From Cepaea nemoralis (lineage: Eukaryota; Mollusca; Gastropoda; Stylommatophora; Helicidae), in contig JACEFZ010025088.1 in NCBI GenBank assembly GCA_014155875.1, forward strand, positions 1 through 64,000: a stretch of 64,000 bases of DNA, in the 5' to 3' direction. Of the stretch, positions 21,589 to 33,474 are shown in pieces. The position numbers and the translations under genes were made by a program. Numbering within the stretch: the stretch's first letter is position 1; each line of letters begins with the position of its first letter. The notes below the pieces were generated by a model. That model made no database searches, was not told the DNA's origin, and saw only the letters and a program-made list of their open reading frames with translations.

Positions 21589-22261
21589 ACGTCAAGCGTA
21601 TGGATTTTCTGTGTTACTCAGTGTTCCAGTTATAGCTTCACTATTCCACTGTGAACTTTATCTTCTTCTTTCATTCGCTACTTGGTTGTTTGATTTTTTG
21701 TATGTGATAATTTGGAGAAATCCATTATCCAAGCTACATGAGTGTGTGGCCTATTCACTAACAGGATATACATTAGATTCATTCTGCACACACATTGGGG
21801 AGACTGACTATTAAGGATAAATTCCTGAGAGCAAACAGTCTATTGATAGCGTCCAAATTAACGTTGATTATTTGGACTAACACTCCGAATGCCTACCAAG
21901 ATTAGTGTAAAACCACTTGGATGGAGAAATGTCACTAGTTCACCTTGTCTGCATGATGACTGCATGAGGACAGACATGACTTAGGACATTAAATTTCCAG
22001 ACAGGTGCATGGAAGGCTGTTTATGTGCGACAGTATTGTACGAAAGGCCCTTCCGACAAGACGGAATGAATGAAATAGAAAGGGAGAGAGTAAGTGAGGT
22101 GAACTTATATGGGAAACACTCCATTACATCGATGGATATGAATATGTATGTTTTGAGCTATAGATCTTCTAAATAGTTTTATGAATATATACACATATGT
22201 ATATTTATCTATAACTGATATATGTTTATGTAACATGAATGTATATTATGACATGCATGTA
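21589..22261. other. No recognisable gene
   Basis: AT-rich sequence. The 5' LTR of gypsy element 2 would be expected here but I see no match to the 18612 edge. The last 120 bp are rich in ATATGTTTATATG-like words. Confidence 0.5.
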
Positions 22262-22920
22262 TGTTTATATGAATTTATATCCATATGTGTTTTGAGATGT
22301 GTAGACGTAGATACTACCCATCTCCGTTCCAGATCTCTTAGGAGCAATGGACAGTCAACAACTCATATCAGGGATTAACGTAGCCTACTGAAGAGACCAA
22401 TTTGGACTCCTTCTGGCTGACAGTGAACTGCGTCTCACCAGGGGAAGCATGACCTATGTGCCCTCATAAGTTATGTATACCATACTATAATCATTATCAT
22501 CATATTGACATCAAGACTAGCAATAATAAACACAGTTGTATTTTAAACTCAAGTTGTCCGTATAAATGTTTGTGTAGCTTAAATAAGTACACACATTGTT
22601 AATCATTTAGTGGGGGTTCGCACACATAGTCCAGGGGGATATAGTGTCAGGGAGGTACCTTGTCTATGCAGCAATTAAGTAACGAGCGTATCCTGCATAT
22701 CTTAATTCCTCTTTTCTCACTCCTGGTGATACCAAGCACAGCTAAATCTATGTTATTTTCAACGAGTCACTTCTTGGCTGTTTTTATGAGTATCAGGGAT
22801 GGTATCGTAAATCAGCATAACAGACATTTGTTCCACATTTTCTCTCTGGGATCTGGGGAGGTAATTAGTCCCTTCTGACAGAGTTAAGGGATCTCAAACT
22901 GCACCCAGAACTAAACATCA
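22262..22920 (+). mobile_element. LTR-like direct repeat, left copy
   Basis: 659 bp from TGTTTATATGAAT to AACATCA. It matches 24467-25151 along its whole length with small substitutions and indels. TG...CA ends and a 1.5-kb gap to the second copy suggest an LTR pair. The shared sequence may run a few bases further (CAGTAGAG in both), so the boundary is approximate. Confidence 0.65.
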
Positions 22921-24466
22921 GTAGAGAAAATGATTTTGGCTGAATGGTTGCCCACCCAGGAGCTACTTTAGCCAAGTTGATGACATATTGGTCTGCTCGT
23001 CCGCGATAGAATCCGGAAGTAAACCCTAGAACATTTGGTTCTCTTGCAAGGAACGAACCTATTTCACATCTGTTAGTCTGGTATTATTCTGATTTTGCCT
23101 GGGGATAAAACCTAAGTCATTATCACTTACATTCTTAGCAGCATTAATTAGTTATCAATTATTTCTAACTTATTAGCTTGCTCGATCATAGGCGAGATTT
23201 TGACTTATTAGGACTTCTCTTCCATGATAGAATCAGGAATAAATTCTAAGCTATTGATTTTCATAAACCATTCTTTGATTCTTTATCCATTACAGTTGCT
23301 AAGTATTAACTTAGGAATTTGTTTCAAGGGAAGTTTGTAGAATTTAAATAACTTGTTAACAAGTTAATAATGGATAGCATCATATGAGGTAATATACAAC
23401 ACTCACCATTGTAGAATGAATAATCACATTAATTAGTGATGTTAATTAGTTTATTGATGATTTACTTGATGATTTTGTGAGTCCATGCTTTATCTTTTGA
23501 TTTAATCATGAATAATTTGATAATGCTTAATTAATTCAGTGTATGAATGACTGCTGTGCATTAAATTTCTCACTAAAATTCACTACTATCATTCTCATAG
23601 CAGTGTCACTTCCTCTTGTCACTATCCTGCTCTAGTATAAAGCAGACTAACTCTGTGTAGGGTAATAATATAATTACTTGCCTGAGTTTAAGCTGAACAG
23701 AGATCATGGATGCGCGCACAGATTTCTTAGAGTCCGCTTGAGGATGGGGCATAAGACTCGGCTTAATAGGAGAAGAGCTAGTATTATTTATCAGAGATGA
23801 AATGGAGTGGTGGGACAAAGAAGATGAACAGATGATGAAAAGACTTGCAGAATTTGAAGCAGAGATGCGACACTAAGCTGAAGAAGATGAGATGAAGAAG
23901 AAGCAAATTGAAACATTGAGCGTGGAGGAATCTACCAGCTCGGCTGAGGAAAAGCCAATCACTCAAGCCAAAACTGTGACAGAAAGCGGGGAAGCTGACC
24001 GTCACAAAGGAGAGGCATGCATTCCTTTGCAAATAGCCATGGCTCAGAAATATGAAAACTTGGACACCGAAAGGCAGATGCTTCCCTCGTCTATTCTTCC
24101 AAAGATAGAAACAGAATAGGAGAAAATGTACCAAGAGTACAGTAAACAGTCACAAACGTGATAAATGTTTACACCGCAATGACAGCGGATTAGCTGACTT
24201 GGCACCTCAGCAACCTCAGGAGCTTCCTAAGATTTCCCCAAAGAGGAAAATCGAGGAGGAGAAGGACTTGAGGAAAACTATTAAAGTCGAAGGTGAGGAA
24301 CTAGGAGTGGAAATGAATTCAACTGAGACATGAATTGATGTAAACCAGGATTCCATTGTTTCTCTAGGTATGGCTACACAAGATGAAATAATTATCAGTT
24401 TGAATTACTTATTTCAGATGGGAGATGGCATTACAAATGACACCCCACAACATTTACTTCCATTTT
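22921..24466 (+). mobile_element. Interior of a putative non-autonomous LTR element
   Basis: About 1.55 kb between the two direct repeats. The left 900 bp is AT-rich and non-coding. From about 23799 to 24119 a plus-strand frame encodes a charged, coiled-coil-like stretch (WWDKEDEQMMKRLAEF, then KKKQIETLSVEESTSSAEE), interrupted by a stop at about 23874 and followed by more stops. No RT, protease or integrase is present. The layout fits a LARD/TRIM-like derivative with a gag remnant. No clear primer-binding site or polypurine tract was seen; a segmental duplication is the alternative. Confidence 0.5.
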
Positions 24467-25151
24467 TGTTTATATGAATGCATATTCATATGTGTTTTGA
24501 GATGTGTTGACGTAGATACTACCCATCTCCATTAGTTTCATTCCAGATCTCTTATGAGCTATGGACAGTCAACAACTCATATCAGGGAGTGACTTAGCCT
24601 ACTGAAGGGACCAATTTGGACTCCTTCAATCTGACAGTGAATTGTGCCTCACCAGGGGAAGCATGACCTATGTGCCCTCATAAGTTATGTATACCATAAT
24701 ATAATCTTCATCATCATATTGTCATCAAGAGAAGCAATAATAAACACAGTTGTATTTTAAACTCAAGTTGTCCGTATAAATTCTAAATGTCTATAAATGT
24801 TTGTGTAGCTTAAATAAGTACACACATTGGTAATCATTTAGAGGGGATTTGCACACATAGTCCTGTGGGAGATAGTGTCAGAGAGGTACCTTGCCTATGC
24901 AGCAATTAAGTAACGAGCGTATCCTGCATATCTTAATTCCTCTTTTCTCTCTCCTGGTGATACCAAGTGCAGCTAAATCTATGTTATATTCAACGAGCCA
25001 CTTCTTGGCAGTTTTCTTGAGTATCAGGGACGGTGTCTTAAATCAGAATAACAGACATTTGTTCCACGATTTCTCTCTGGGATCTGGGGAGGTAATTAGT
25101 CCCTTCTGACAGAGTTAAGGGACCTCAAGCTGCACCCAGAACTAATCACCA
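24467..25151 (+). mobile_element. LTR-like direct repeat, right copy
   Basis: 685 bp, direct copy of 22262-22920 with a few insertions (for example an extra TAGTTTCAT near 24530 and a short duplication near 24780). The flanks beyond the repeats show no convincing TSD. Confidence 0.65.
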
Positions 25152-25328
25152 GTAGAGTTGATGACACGTGCAATAAACACTTCTTACAAACTCACTGAAG
25201 AGTTACTGAGTGTTGAGTCACTCAAAGACACAAGCACAGGCCATGATATATTCAATGCTGTTACAAACCGTATTGAAAGGACTGGGTTGGTTTGGAACAA
25301 GATGCAAGTGTCCACGGGTTGAGACATG

Positions 25329-25475
25329 TCAGGTCAACTCTCTGTAGACTTGGTCATGTGTAGTTGGATTGTGTAGCATCAGGTCAACTCTCTGTAGACT
25401 TGTTCATATGTGGTTGGATTGTGCAGCTACAGGTGTCCACGGGACGGGACAGGTCAACTCTCTGAGGTCACCTCC
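25329..25475 (+). repeat. ~50-bp tandem repeat, about 2.5 units
   Basis: Units begin AGGTCAACTCTCTG at about 25331, 25380 and 25450. GTGTCCACGGG occurs on both sides. Non-coding. Confidence 0.8.
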
Positions 25476-25792
25476 TTTGTCCTACTTCCATAAACAGCTC
25501 TGGCAACACGTCGACATCAAGAGGTGTGGGGGAGACACGATACTGAGCATGTAGCAAGAACGTGTTCACACTCATTGACTACCACAGTAAATAACATCTG
25601 ACGGCTTTGAAACAATGAGTAGACCCAGAAAAAGGAGGCCTGGTAGTGACAACTGAACTTGTGGAACATGGAATTATTTACTTGATATCATTGGTTATAC
25701 ATTTGGAATGCGGGAGAAGTTTTCTTGAATGTTTATTGACTGGTGGTCACATGATATATCGCAAAATGCTCCCACTTATAAACAGAAATTCA

Positions 25793-26075
25793 TTAATACA
25801 AACACATGAAGGAAAACACAATCAATCCCAGCATGCATTCATTGATACAGACACATGAATGAAAACACAATCAATCCCAGCATGCATCCATCGATACAGG
25901 CACATGAATGAACGAACACATAATAAATCACAGCATGCATTCATTGATACAGACACGTGAATGAAAACACAATCAATCCCAGCATGCATTCATTGATACA
26001 GACACATGAACGAAAACACAATCAATCCCAGCATACTTCCACCTACTAACAGAGAATACAAACACATGAATGAAA
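25793..26075 (+). repeat. ~50-57-bp minisatellite, about 5 units
   Basis: Units contain GATACAGACACATGAATG and AATCAATCCCAGCATGC. The array ends in a poly-A run at about 26072-26090. Confidence 0.85.
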
Positions 26076-26369
26076 AAAAAAAAAAAAAACAATCAAATAT
26101 GAGCATGAGTAAACAGTGGCAGCTCGCAGTCGTGCTTGAGTGAATCACTACTGCATGTCTAGCTTTCAGACCTGGTTACTTAATCAGTGGTTTGATGTTG
26201 CAGCTGTGGAAGAGATATTTAGACAGATGAATTAGTGTCCCTGCTGGCTTGATACTAACCAACATTATAAGAGTGCCTCAGTGTTAGAGATGTCTCATTT
26301 AAGATGTTTTGTAATGAACTATCTGAGTTTTGTACTACAAACGAAACAACAGAATTAAGGCTTATTCAG

Positions 26370-26375
<6 letters not shown>

Positions 26376-26447
<72 letters not shown>

Positions 26448-26460
26448 AGAGAGAGAGAGA
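26376..26460 (+). repeat. (GA)n microsatellite
   Basis: GA array followed by imperfect GA-rich sequence to about 26610. Arg-Glu and Ser-Leu frames here are repeat artefacts. Confidence 0.96.
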
Positions 26461-26619
26461 GATTGAGCAAGAGAGAAAGGGAGGGAGAGAGGGGGAGATA
26501 GAGGAGCAGGAAGGGGGAGGGATAGACGGACAGAGATAGAGAGTGACTGATTAAGAAAGAAAGGGAATGGAGATAGGGAGTGATAGAGGAAGAGAGAGAG
26601 AGAGAGGGAGAGATACTGG

Positions 26620-26814
26620 CCACTACGTCTAGTCACTACGTCTAGCCACTATCTCTGGCCACTACGTCTAACCACCATATCTAGCCACTATGGATAGCCA
26701 CTATCGGTAGCCACTACGTCTATTCACCATGTCTAGCCACTACGTCTAGCTACTACTTCTAGCCGCTGCGTCTAACCACAATGTCTAGCCACTACGTCTA
26801 GCCACTATTCAGAC
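26620..26814 (+). repeat. 13-bp minisatellite, about 15 units
   Basis: Consensus CCACTACGTCTAG with drifting positions 6-12. The unit length of 13 is kept exactly across the array. Confidence 0.93.
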
Positions 26815-26816
26815 AC

Positions 26817-27026
26817 GTCTCCCATATACACGGCTCCCATATACACGACTCCCATATACACAGCTCCCATACACACGGCTCCCATATACACAGCTCCCAT
26901 ATACACAGCTCCCATAGACACGGCTCCCATATACACGGCTCCCACATACACATCTCCCATATAAACAGCTCCCACACACACAGCTTCCATATATACGGCT
27001 CCCATATACATAGCCTCCCATATATA
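26817..27026 (+). repeat. 15-bp minisatellite, about 14 units
   Basis: Consensus CTCCCATATACACGG; 210 bp with exact 15-bp periodicity. Because 15 is a multiple of three, all three minus-strand frames stay open (for example repeats of YMGAV or IWEP), which creates spurious frames of 68-194 codons. Two more units recur at about 27562-27592 after a (TAAC)n run. Confidence 0.93.
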
Positions 27027-27560
27027 CAGCTTGATGGTTCCGTCGCCCTGCTACTGAGTGAGTGCGTGGTGCGACACTGTGAGCTGTGGGTTTCATGTGA
27101 AGTGCTTGTGAATCTGCCCGAGGTCTTTTGGAACGTGACTGCGTGTTCGGAGTGATGGCAGATGGCTATGTCCCAGAGTTGACTGGGTTTTGCCTTATGC
27201 AGAAATGCGTGGCTGCTGGGCTTCTGGTTCACTGCCACTGCCGTCGACAATGAACTGTATTTCGTGGACTGTGTGGGTGAACATCTAGGAAACATCCAGA
27301 TGGGAAAATGGCTGCAGATTCCATCAGAAATGAACTGGGTGTTTTGTGGGGGACTATTGTGTTGACATTCTGGCGGCGGCATTATGCACAGTGTATCTGT
27401 GCGGGCTGTTGTTTGTCGAGACTCCTGTCTTTTCCACTTTTCACATTGGGCAGTGGGGAGCGTTTTGTATGATATTCACTGGCACAGGAATGGAGCATAA
27501 TGGGGATGACCCGTTGCTGTGAAGTTGGAACTGCGACTAACTAACTAACTAACTAACTAA
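27027..27560. other. No recognisable gene; short (TAAC)n at end
   Basis: GT-rich single-copy-looking sequence. The minus-strand frame that crosses it comes from the neighbouring minisatellite and has no known motif. (TAAC)n lies at about 27535-27560. Confidence 0.5.
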
Positions 27561-27744
27561 TACACAGCTCCCATACACACGGCTCCCATAGTGTCTCATG
27601 GGTAATAAACGATACACAGAAAACCTAGAGACTATTGTGTGACTCAAAGACTTGAGTACAAAATACTATGATCTCCTTAACTGCAAAATTGTGAACACGT
27701 GGAACTTAGAAGTATATTTGATAACAGAAGCCATATACAATAGG

Positions 27745-28160
27745 TTACACGATTGTACTGGTATCTTGCAGTCTTGATAGAAGATAGTTTGTAAAATGGA
27801 GCTATACCTTTCCACAGCACAACGCCTGGGCTGAATTTAGAGACCATGTTTTGCCTATGTAGCATGATCCCTCTCTCGGCCTGTTAAGTTTACTCCAGAG
27901 GAAAGGTAACACCAATACTTCTGAAACAAGATAGGCTGCAGAAGCTGCCAGATCAGCAAATCGGAAGCTTCGATCCTAGACCGAGTTGCCAATCCACGTC
28001 GTTAGAGCCTGGTCTGCCCTGCCATGATATTTAGTCTTTAGATTGTATGTCCTCGCACTTGTACCCTCCCAGTTGCGCTCATCCTGGCACAATGTGGGAT
28101 GTCGGGTTTGGTGAGCGCCGCTCAACATTCGGGGCTAAGAGAAAGCAGGTAGTACCGTCT
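27745..28160 (-). repeat. Dispersed retroposon-like repeat R3, copy 1
   Basis: About 415 bp, similar to 34144-35205 once the insertions in the latter are removed. Shared blocks include AGAGGAAAGGT, a GGAGCTTCGAT-like block and GAGCGCCGCTCAACATT. Its minus-strand 3' end resembles the 3' UTR of LINE-1a (1384-1445). This suggests a SINE or short retroposon using that LINE's tail. Confidence 0.65.
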
Positions 28161-28613
28161 ACTGTCGTATCTGACTGAGACCTGACTTAGGGGTCAGCAA
28201 TATGCCTCAAGGTATGTAAAGTAGATCCTAAATACGTCTTCCTCTGTCTCTCTTGCCCAGCACTTCCCCACATAAAACCAGTGTCTCTATTACAGCTCTT
28301 CTGTTGATAGGTCCCATACATTTGGTATGTCTTGTTGTCATGGTTGCCATGAATAGTCTAGTACTGGTTGCTGCTGTCAATGTCTCTGTGTTTTCCCCAT
28401 CTTTCTCAGATACATTATATCCCTGCTTACAGCCTCCCTACAGTTTCATTACTCCTTGCCCAGCAATCACATCCATACAGAGTACCAGGCCACACATCGT
28501 TTCATTTTGCAGATTTATTTCAACTACTGTATGGGATTAAAAGATTGTTTTTAGAAAGGCATATCATGTAGAAAACAGGTAAATGTAGCCACGTCGCAGA
28601 TAATGCCAATTGC
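28161..28613. other. No recognisable gene
   Basis: A CT-rich stretch with small open frames on the plus strand (28253-28540) that show no family motif. Confidence 0.45.
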
Positions 28614-28850
28614 ATGTGTAGTGTTAGATCTTCACATTTTCTAAGCAACAATATATCGCTTAGATGTTTGGTGCAGGAGAGCCTGGCATATGATACCACA
28701 TCTAGTCTGAGAATGGAGGTGAGGGTAATCACGGCGGCATTCAGCCAGCTGGAGGACAAACAGCACATGCATGTCGTCATTGTAACGGACTCACAAAGTA
28801 TGATGAGACAGATGAAGACAGGCATGCTTCAGGCAGAGTGGCAGGCTTCT
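28614..28850 (+). pseudogene. LINE RNase H domain fragment
   Basis: The plus-strand frame reads VRVITAAFSQLEDKQHMHV, then VIVTDSQSMMRQMKTGMLQAEW, the RNase H-like core (central D in TDSQS) found downstream of RT in some I/jockey-like LINEs. It is cut at about 28850 by a Penelope-family 3' end in reverse orientation. Confidence 0.6.
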
Positions 28851-29125
28851 TGTTGCACGATTTATTGCCTGGCATATTTCATTGCATCTCGTCAGGTGCA
28901 TACTGCAAAATTATATATCGTATGAAGTGAATGCATAAATCATATTTGAGCTAAAACACCTTACACATAGTCTCTGACACGGTTAGAATGTGGAGCAATG
29001 TTATCCCTATGATAATCTCAGAGTCACAGTGAAATCTGTTCATTTTCTATGCATAACCCCACTTTTAGATTTCTAATTGCTTTAGCCTCGATTATTTGAG
29101 TAATCATTTATGTTCGTCGAATACC

Positions 29126-29133
29126 GTATAGGG
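29126..29133 (+). repeat. 8-bp TSD of hAT MITE, left
   Basis: GTATAGGG, repeated at 29528-29535; 8 bp is the hAT target-site duplication length. Confidence 0.85.
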
Positions 29134-29527
29134 ACGTGGTTCTCAACCATTGGGAAATTGCCTCCTCACCCCCAGGGGAATTTTAGAGTTTCCAGTGGGG
29201 GATAGGGGGAGGAGGAATGAAGATTATTTCAAGATTGCGTTAATACAAGAACCGATTACTTCATATTGTTTTCCCCTCAATACTTTACGGTTCTGTACTT
29301 TTTGCCCTTTTGAAATTCGTTTTATAACATAAGTAGACCCGCAAATCACGTTTTATGTAGACGTCTAGACTTGTTCTAGTATGTTTTATTAAATTTAGCT
29401 TCCATTTTTACGTATACTGTGTAGAGGAAGGGGAATATATAGGGAGGAAATACGAATGGGGAGGGGGGATGACATTCTGAACATATGGTGAAGGGGTGCA
29501 TGAGCCAAAAAAGGTTGAGAACCACTG
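29134..29527 (+). mobile_element. hAT-type MITE
   Basis: 394 bp with terminal inverted repeats GTGGTTCTCAACC and GGTTGAGAACCACTG, the well-known hAT (Charlie-like) ends, and an 8-bp TSD. There is no transposase; it was mobilised in trans. The related fragment at 59.6-60.1 kb lacks it. Confidence 0.92.
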
Positions 29528-29924
29528 GTATAGGGAATACATTTTCTTTGTTAACTTTACGCCCATAATAAAGCAGTTGTAGAGACATGGCAGAGTTTAG
29601 ACATTTATAGCCTGTTGACCATACAGGGTTTCCTGAGGACTGATTCTCTGTGTCTCATTTCCACACACACTGGCATATGTGTATTTACTCAAGTGGTTAA
29701 TTGTCATTCCGTTCTACCCAAGTTGTTGGACTTTCACACTGGAATTAGAAAAATAGTAAAATTAATGTTAGCTTTTCAGTCGTCAGATTATCATCGCTGC
29801 ACATAGGACCATTCAGTGCTCGGATCCCCTCGTTAGAGCCTCCCTCTCCATGTAGCGGCAGACGACACCTGACAATGAATAAACAATAGTAAAAAGAGGG
29901 GTTGAACTATTAAGGATTAAAGTT

Positions 29925-30780
29925 GATTGTAAAGAGTATGTGAATGAAATTGTAGAATTAATGATATTATCGAATATGTATTAACGAAACTGTAGAATAA
30001 AATCAATTATGTGAACATCTATTAATTAAATCGTGGAACTAATGCACTTATGTAAACATATATTTATGAAATTATAGAACTAATGCAATAATGTAAACAT
30101 ATATTCATGCAATTGTAGAATGAATGCAATGATATGAACATCCAAAATGAAATTGTAGAATTAATGCTATGATAATGCCATCCAATAATGAAACTGTAGG
30201 ATTAATACAATGATGTGAAACTCCAATAATGTAATATAGAATGAATGCAATGATATGAACATCCAATAACACAAGTGTAGAATGAATGCAATGATATGAA
30301 CATCCAATAATGAAACTGTAGAATTAATGCGATAATAATGACATCGAAACATTAAATTGTATAATTAATGCAATGATATGAACATCCAATAATGCAAGAG
30401 TAGAATAAATGCAATGATATGAACATCCAATAATACAATTGTATAATTAATGCACTGATGTGAACATCCAATAATGCAATTGTAGAATGAATGCAATGAT
30501 ATGAAATGATGATGGATGGACTTAGATGGTGGCATGAAGGAAGTGTTGATCCTGAACACCAGGCACCGAGATCTGTGGAGAGGACATGAACGCCTGCGCC
30601 AGTTGGCAGGGCACGTGATGATGATAATGCCATGAACATCTAGTGAAGAGACGACGTAAAGTTAATGCAATTGTATGAACACTAGATTAATGGAACTGTA
30701 GAATTAATGCAATTGTGTGAATACTCATTAATGAAATTATAGGATACATGCATTTATTTGACCATCAGTTAATGAATTAT
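29925..30780 (+). repeat. AT-rich minisatellite, unit ~45-48 bp
   Basis: Degenerate units such as TGTAGAATTAATGCAATGAT followed by ATGAACATCCAATAATG run for about 850 bp. They are broken at about 30500-30640 by a GC-richer insert ending in a TGATGATGATAAT-like tail, possibly a LINE 3' fragment. Confidence 0.8.
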
Positions 30781-30828
30781 ATAATGCAATTTAGCATAAT
30801 AAAAGTATGCAGCCATGGATACATAGAT

Positions 30829-30831
<3 letters not shown>

Positions 30832-30920
<89 letters not shown>

Positions 30921-31020
30921 CGGCAGACACTCTGACAGCTACCCAGACAAATAGATAGACAGATAGACATACTGACAGATTGATCAATTGATTGATTGAT
31001 TGGCAGATGGATAGATAGAA
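30832..31020 (+). repeat. (GA)n followed by (GATA)/(GATT)-rich tract
   Basis: GA array at 30832-30911, then AGATAGAC and TTGATTGA repeats to about 31020. Confidence 0.93.
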
Positions 31021-31109
31021 CGTGAGAGGTAAACATAGAGAGAATGGTTAAAAGCTGAAAACATGTCAGAGAACATCCCATAAAGACCAGGAAGCAGTGC
31101 TTAACTAGA

Positions 31110-32150
31110 CATGGAGGAAGTGAACATCGAGGACTGCAGCAAAGGGGTCAGGGATAGTGAGATGGTAACAGATTGCCCTTGCAGCAAAACGCTTCGAAAG
31201 TTGTGAACAGGCGGTCATTCGCAGAGCACCGCTATATAAGATCTAGCCAACGGTATCAGCTCAGTGCCGAGAGGATCATCGGAAAGAACATCCCCTCTAC
31301 AGTCGTCATAGTAACATCGGAGGACCGAGTGATCCCTCAATACACCAGATGGGACAAGAGAGACCAAGTTCCAGAGCACTACATACCGAGAGAGCTGCAG
31401 TGCTCTAAGTGCCAGAAGTTTTGGCACGCCCGTGCCACCTGCAAGAGTGAGGTTGAGGTGAGCAGGTACTGCTCTGGACGTCATCCATATAGCCAATGCC
31501 AAATGCAAAGAACGACTCGGACTTCAGGAGGCCTAACTCTAACAGAAAGTGCGCCAACTGCCTCGGCAACCACGGCTGCCAGGTACCTCGGCTGCCCTTG
31601 CCACCAAGACAGCAAGGAAGCTATGAAGATCGCCTATCAAGACTAACCTGTCCCTATAAAGAAGCTAGGAGGCAGTACGAGGCCACCAATCGAACTCACC
31701 AAAAGTGACAAAGCACAACTTGAAGGCCAACTGGAGGACCTGCAATCAAAGTGTACTGCATGGAGGAAGGAAACGAAAAGACACAAGAGACTCAGATTGC
31801 AGCCGCTCAGCGCATCCTAGACGAAACGAAGCAAGTTCAGCAGAATATTGACCAGGATGTCGCACAAATGGCTACTATAAAGGCTGAGACTAAAGAACAG
31901 CTATTAAGAATACAAGATTTTAAAGAAAGAACAGAAGAGATGGTACATGAAATATTACCACTGCTGAAGACCCAGACAGCCACACCAGAACCAGAAGATG
32001 CAAGAACACAAACAGAAGAAGAAGCAGCAGAGGAAGGACGTTATTGCTCACCACCAAGATCCGACTGGCGAGAAGATTCGAAGGCAACTCACGACGGGGA
32101 AATAAGAGGAAAACCAGGAGAGACAACAACTGGTAAAGCTCTCTGAAGGA
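31110..32150 (+). pseudogene. LINE ORF1 (gag-like) with zinc knuckles, degenerate
   Basis: Plus-strand frames at 31173-31646, 31496-31708 and 31751-32146. The first contains ELQCSKCQKFWHARATCKSEVE, then RYCSGRHPYSQC, the paired knuckles of ORF1 proteins in jockey/I-like LINEs that bind element RNA. Frame shifts move the sequence into the next frames (KCANCLGNHG). The third frame is a charged coiled coil. No RT follows; ORF2 is lost. I cannot place it in a named family. Confidence 0.7.
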
Positions 32151-32439
32151 AACAGCACCATAAGACGGGGTGGGACCACAATTACTCCGGGCCTCAACAA
32201 GTACTCGACTCTGCCCAGACATGAAAAATCTCATCAAGAAAGTAACGAACGCAATCAAACCATCAGAAGCCGGGAAGCTGACAACAAGCAGCCTAAAGTA
32301 CGAAAGACAAACTACAAGCTACACCATAAACACGCCTACATAGCCAAGTCGAAAACTCGAAGGCTGAAAGGAGGTATTCGTACAGAAATCGGAATCGGAA
32401 TCAGCTCACACGAGGAAATGTTAAATATACTCTACGCTG

Positions 32440-32850
32440 AGTTGAGTTAAGAACCAAGATAACAACACTCGGCACATTCCCATACGTGCTCTGTCCTCAT
32501 CTTCAGCAACCAGCAAAGAGCCACAATATTAATGGAACCAGTTGCAGTTTGATTATGTGCACGCCTGGTCTTTCCTAGGAGTACTGATTGTTGGACACAT
32601 TCTCAGCTCCCTTCCTAATGCACCAGTCTCTACAGACTATGACGATTTATCTGTTCTTCCACACTATATATATAATCCCAAAGGATCAAACAACGGTGCA
32701 GACCTCATCAGGTGCAAACTATAGCCAAATATAATTGCATGTATCAAATGTTAATGTGAATGCCAATACATGTATGTAGCAGAACGGAACAAAAGTTAGG
32801 ATATAGAATAACAGAACACATCTCTAAATGGATAACGAAATACAAATAGA
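32440..32850 (+). pseudogene. Penelope family B fragment (endonuclease trace)
   Basis: Plus-strand frames read SVLPHYIYNPKGSNNGADLI and then CIKC.CECQYMYVAERNKS, resembling the C-x-C-x-YVGRTE core of the PLE GIY-YIG domain with several stops. The upstream part (32440-32600) is similar to 49062-49215. Confidence 0.5.
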
Positions 32851-32857
32851 AAATTCT

Positions 32858-33103
32858 CTCTCTCTCTTTCTCTCACTCACTCGTTCTCTCTCACTCTATA
32901 TCTCTCGCTCTCTCTGTTCAAAAAGATCTCTCTCGCTCTTTCTTGCTCTCGCTGTCTCTTTTTCACACTCTCTCCCTCTCGCTTGCACGCGCTCTGTTTT
33001 TCTCTCGATCTCTTGTGCTATCAGTCATTGTTTATACTAATGTTCTTTCATGCCATGATGTCAAATTGTCCAGCATCTTCACTTTTGCCCCCCCCCCCCC
33101 CGT
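32858..33103 (+). repeat. CT-rich tract and poly-C
   Basis: Imperfect (CT)n from about 32858 to 33010 and a run of 14 C at 33088-33101. Confidence 0.85.
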
Positions 33104-33200
33104 CTCCCCTCCCCGCCGGCTTTCCCCTTCTCACGACATGCCCAAAGAATGTGGACTGTCTTGTTCTGACGCATGCAAGTTAACTTCTTTCAAATTATCT
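33060..33200 (-). pseudogene. LINE C-terminal fragment
   Basis: The minus strand encodes RTRQSTFFGHVVRRGK, the FFGHV-RR block found after the RT in the LINE at 35213-37215. Only this short piece remains. Confidence 0.5.
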
Positions 33201-33299
33201 TCAATTTCTCTTTTTTTTCCGTGCACTTGATTTACTTCATACTTATTTCTACACTTAACTACTCCTTATTAACTTTATATTGTTAAATATCTATTGTAG

Positions 33300-33435
33300 A
33301 TATTAGTTATATAAAACACCAGCTCTATGGCGAAGGAGTTACAGACGCAATTCTGAACATGAACTTGCCAAGAAATCGTAAACATCCAAAATTCTGGAAG
33401 TGGAATGCAACGTTCTGTAAAGGATATACAATTAA
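33300..33435 (+). repeat. SINE family 1, diverged 3' part
   Basis: Contains GGCGAAGGAGTTAC, CTTGCCAAGAAATC and TCTGTAAAGGATAT, all also present in the copy at 48540-48775. The final block matches the 3' end of SINE family 1. Confidence 0.6.
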
Positions 33436-33474
33436 CTGTTTAAAATACGAAACATGTTCGGATCTTTAACTTAC

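Larger units (their letters stand above)
28851..29810 (-). pseudogene. Penelope family B 3' fragment carrying a hAT MITE
   Basis: On the minus strand the right part (about 29770-29690) keeps an eroded GIY-YIG endonuclease trace (CES..TWVERND for the usual YVGRTER). The left end (28851-28922) is the PLE terminal sequence (CGATTTATTGCCTGGCATA in plus orientation). The same arrangement without the MITE is found at 59585-60090, which serves as an empty-site reference. Stops are frequent. Confidence 0.6.

Noticed and set aside
23606..24134. Minus-strand frames opposite the coiled-coil region
   Set aside because: Shadow frames; the plus-strand charged coiled coil is the more protein-like reading.
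26798..27382. 194-codon minus-strand frame with IWEP repeats
   Set aside because: Produced by the 15-bp minisatellite; all three frames are open there, and no start or splice context or family motif supports it.
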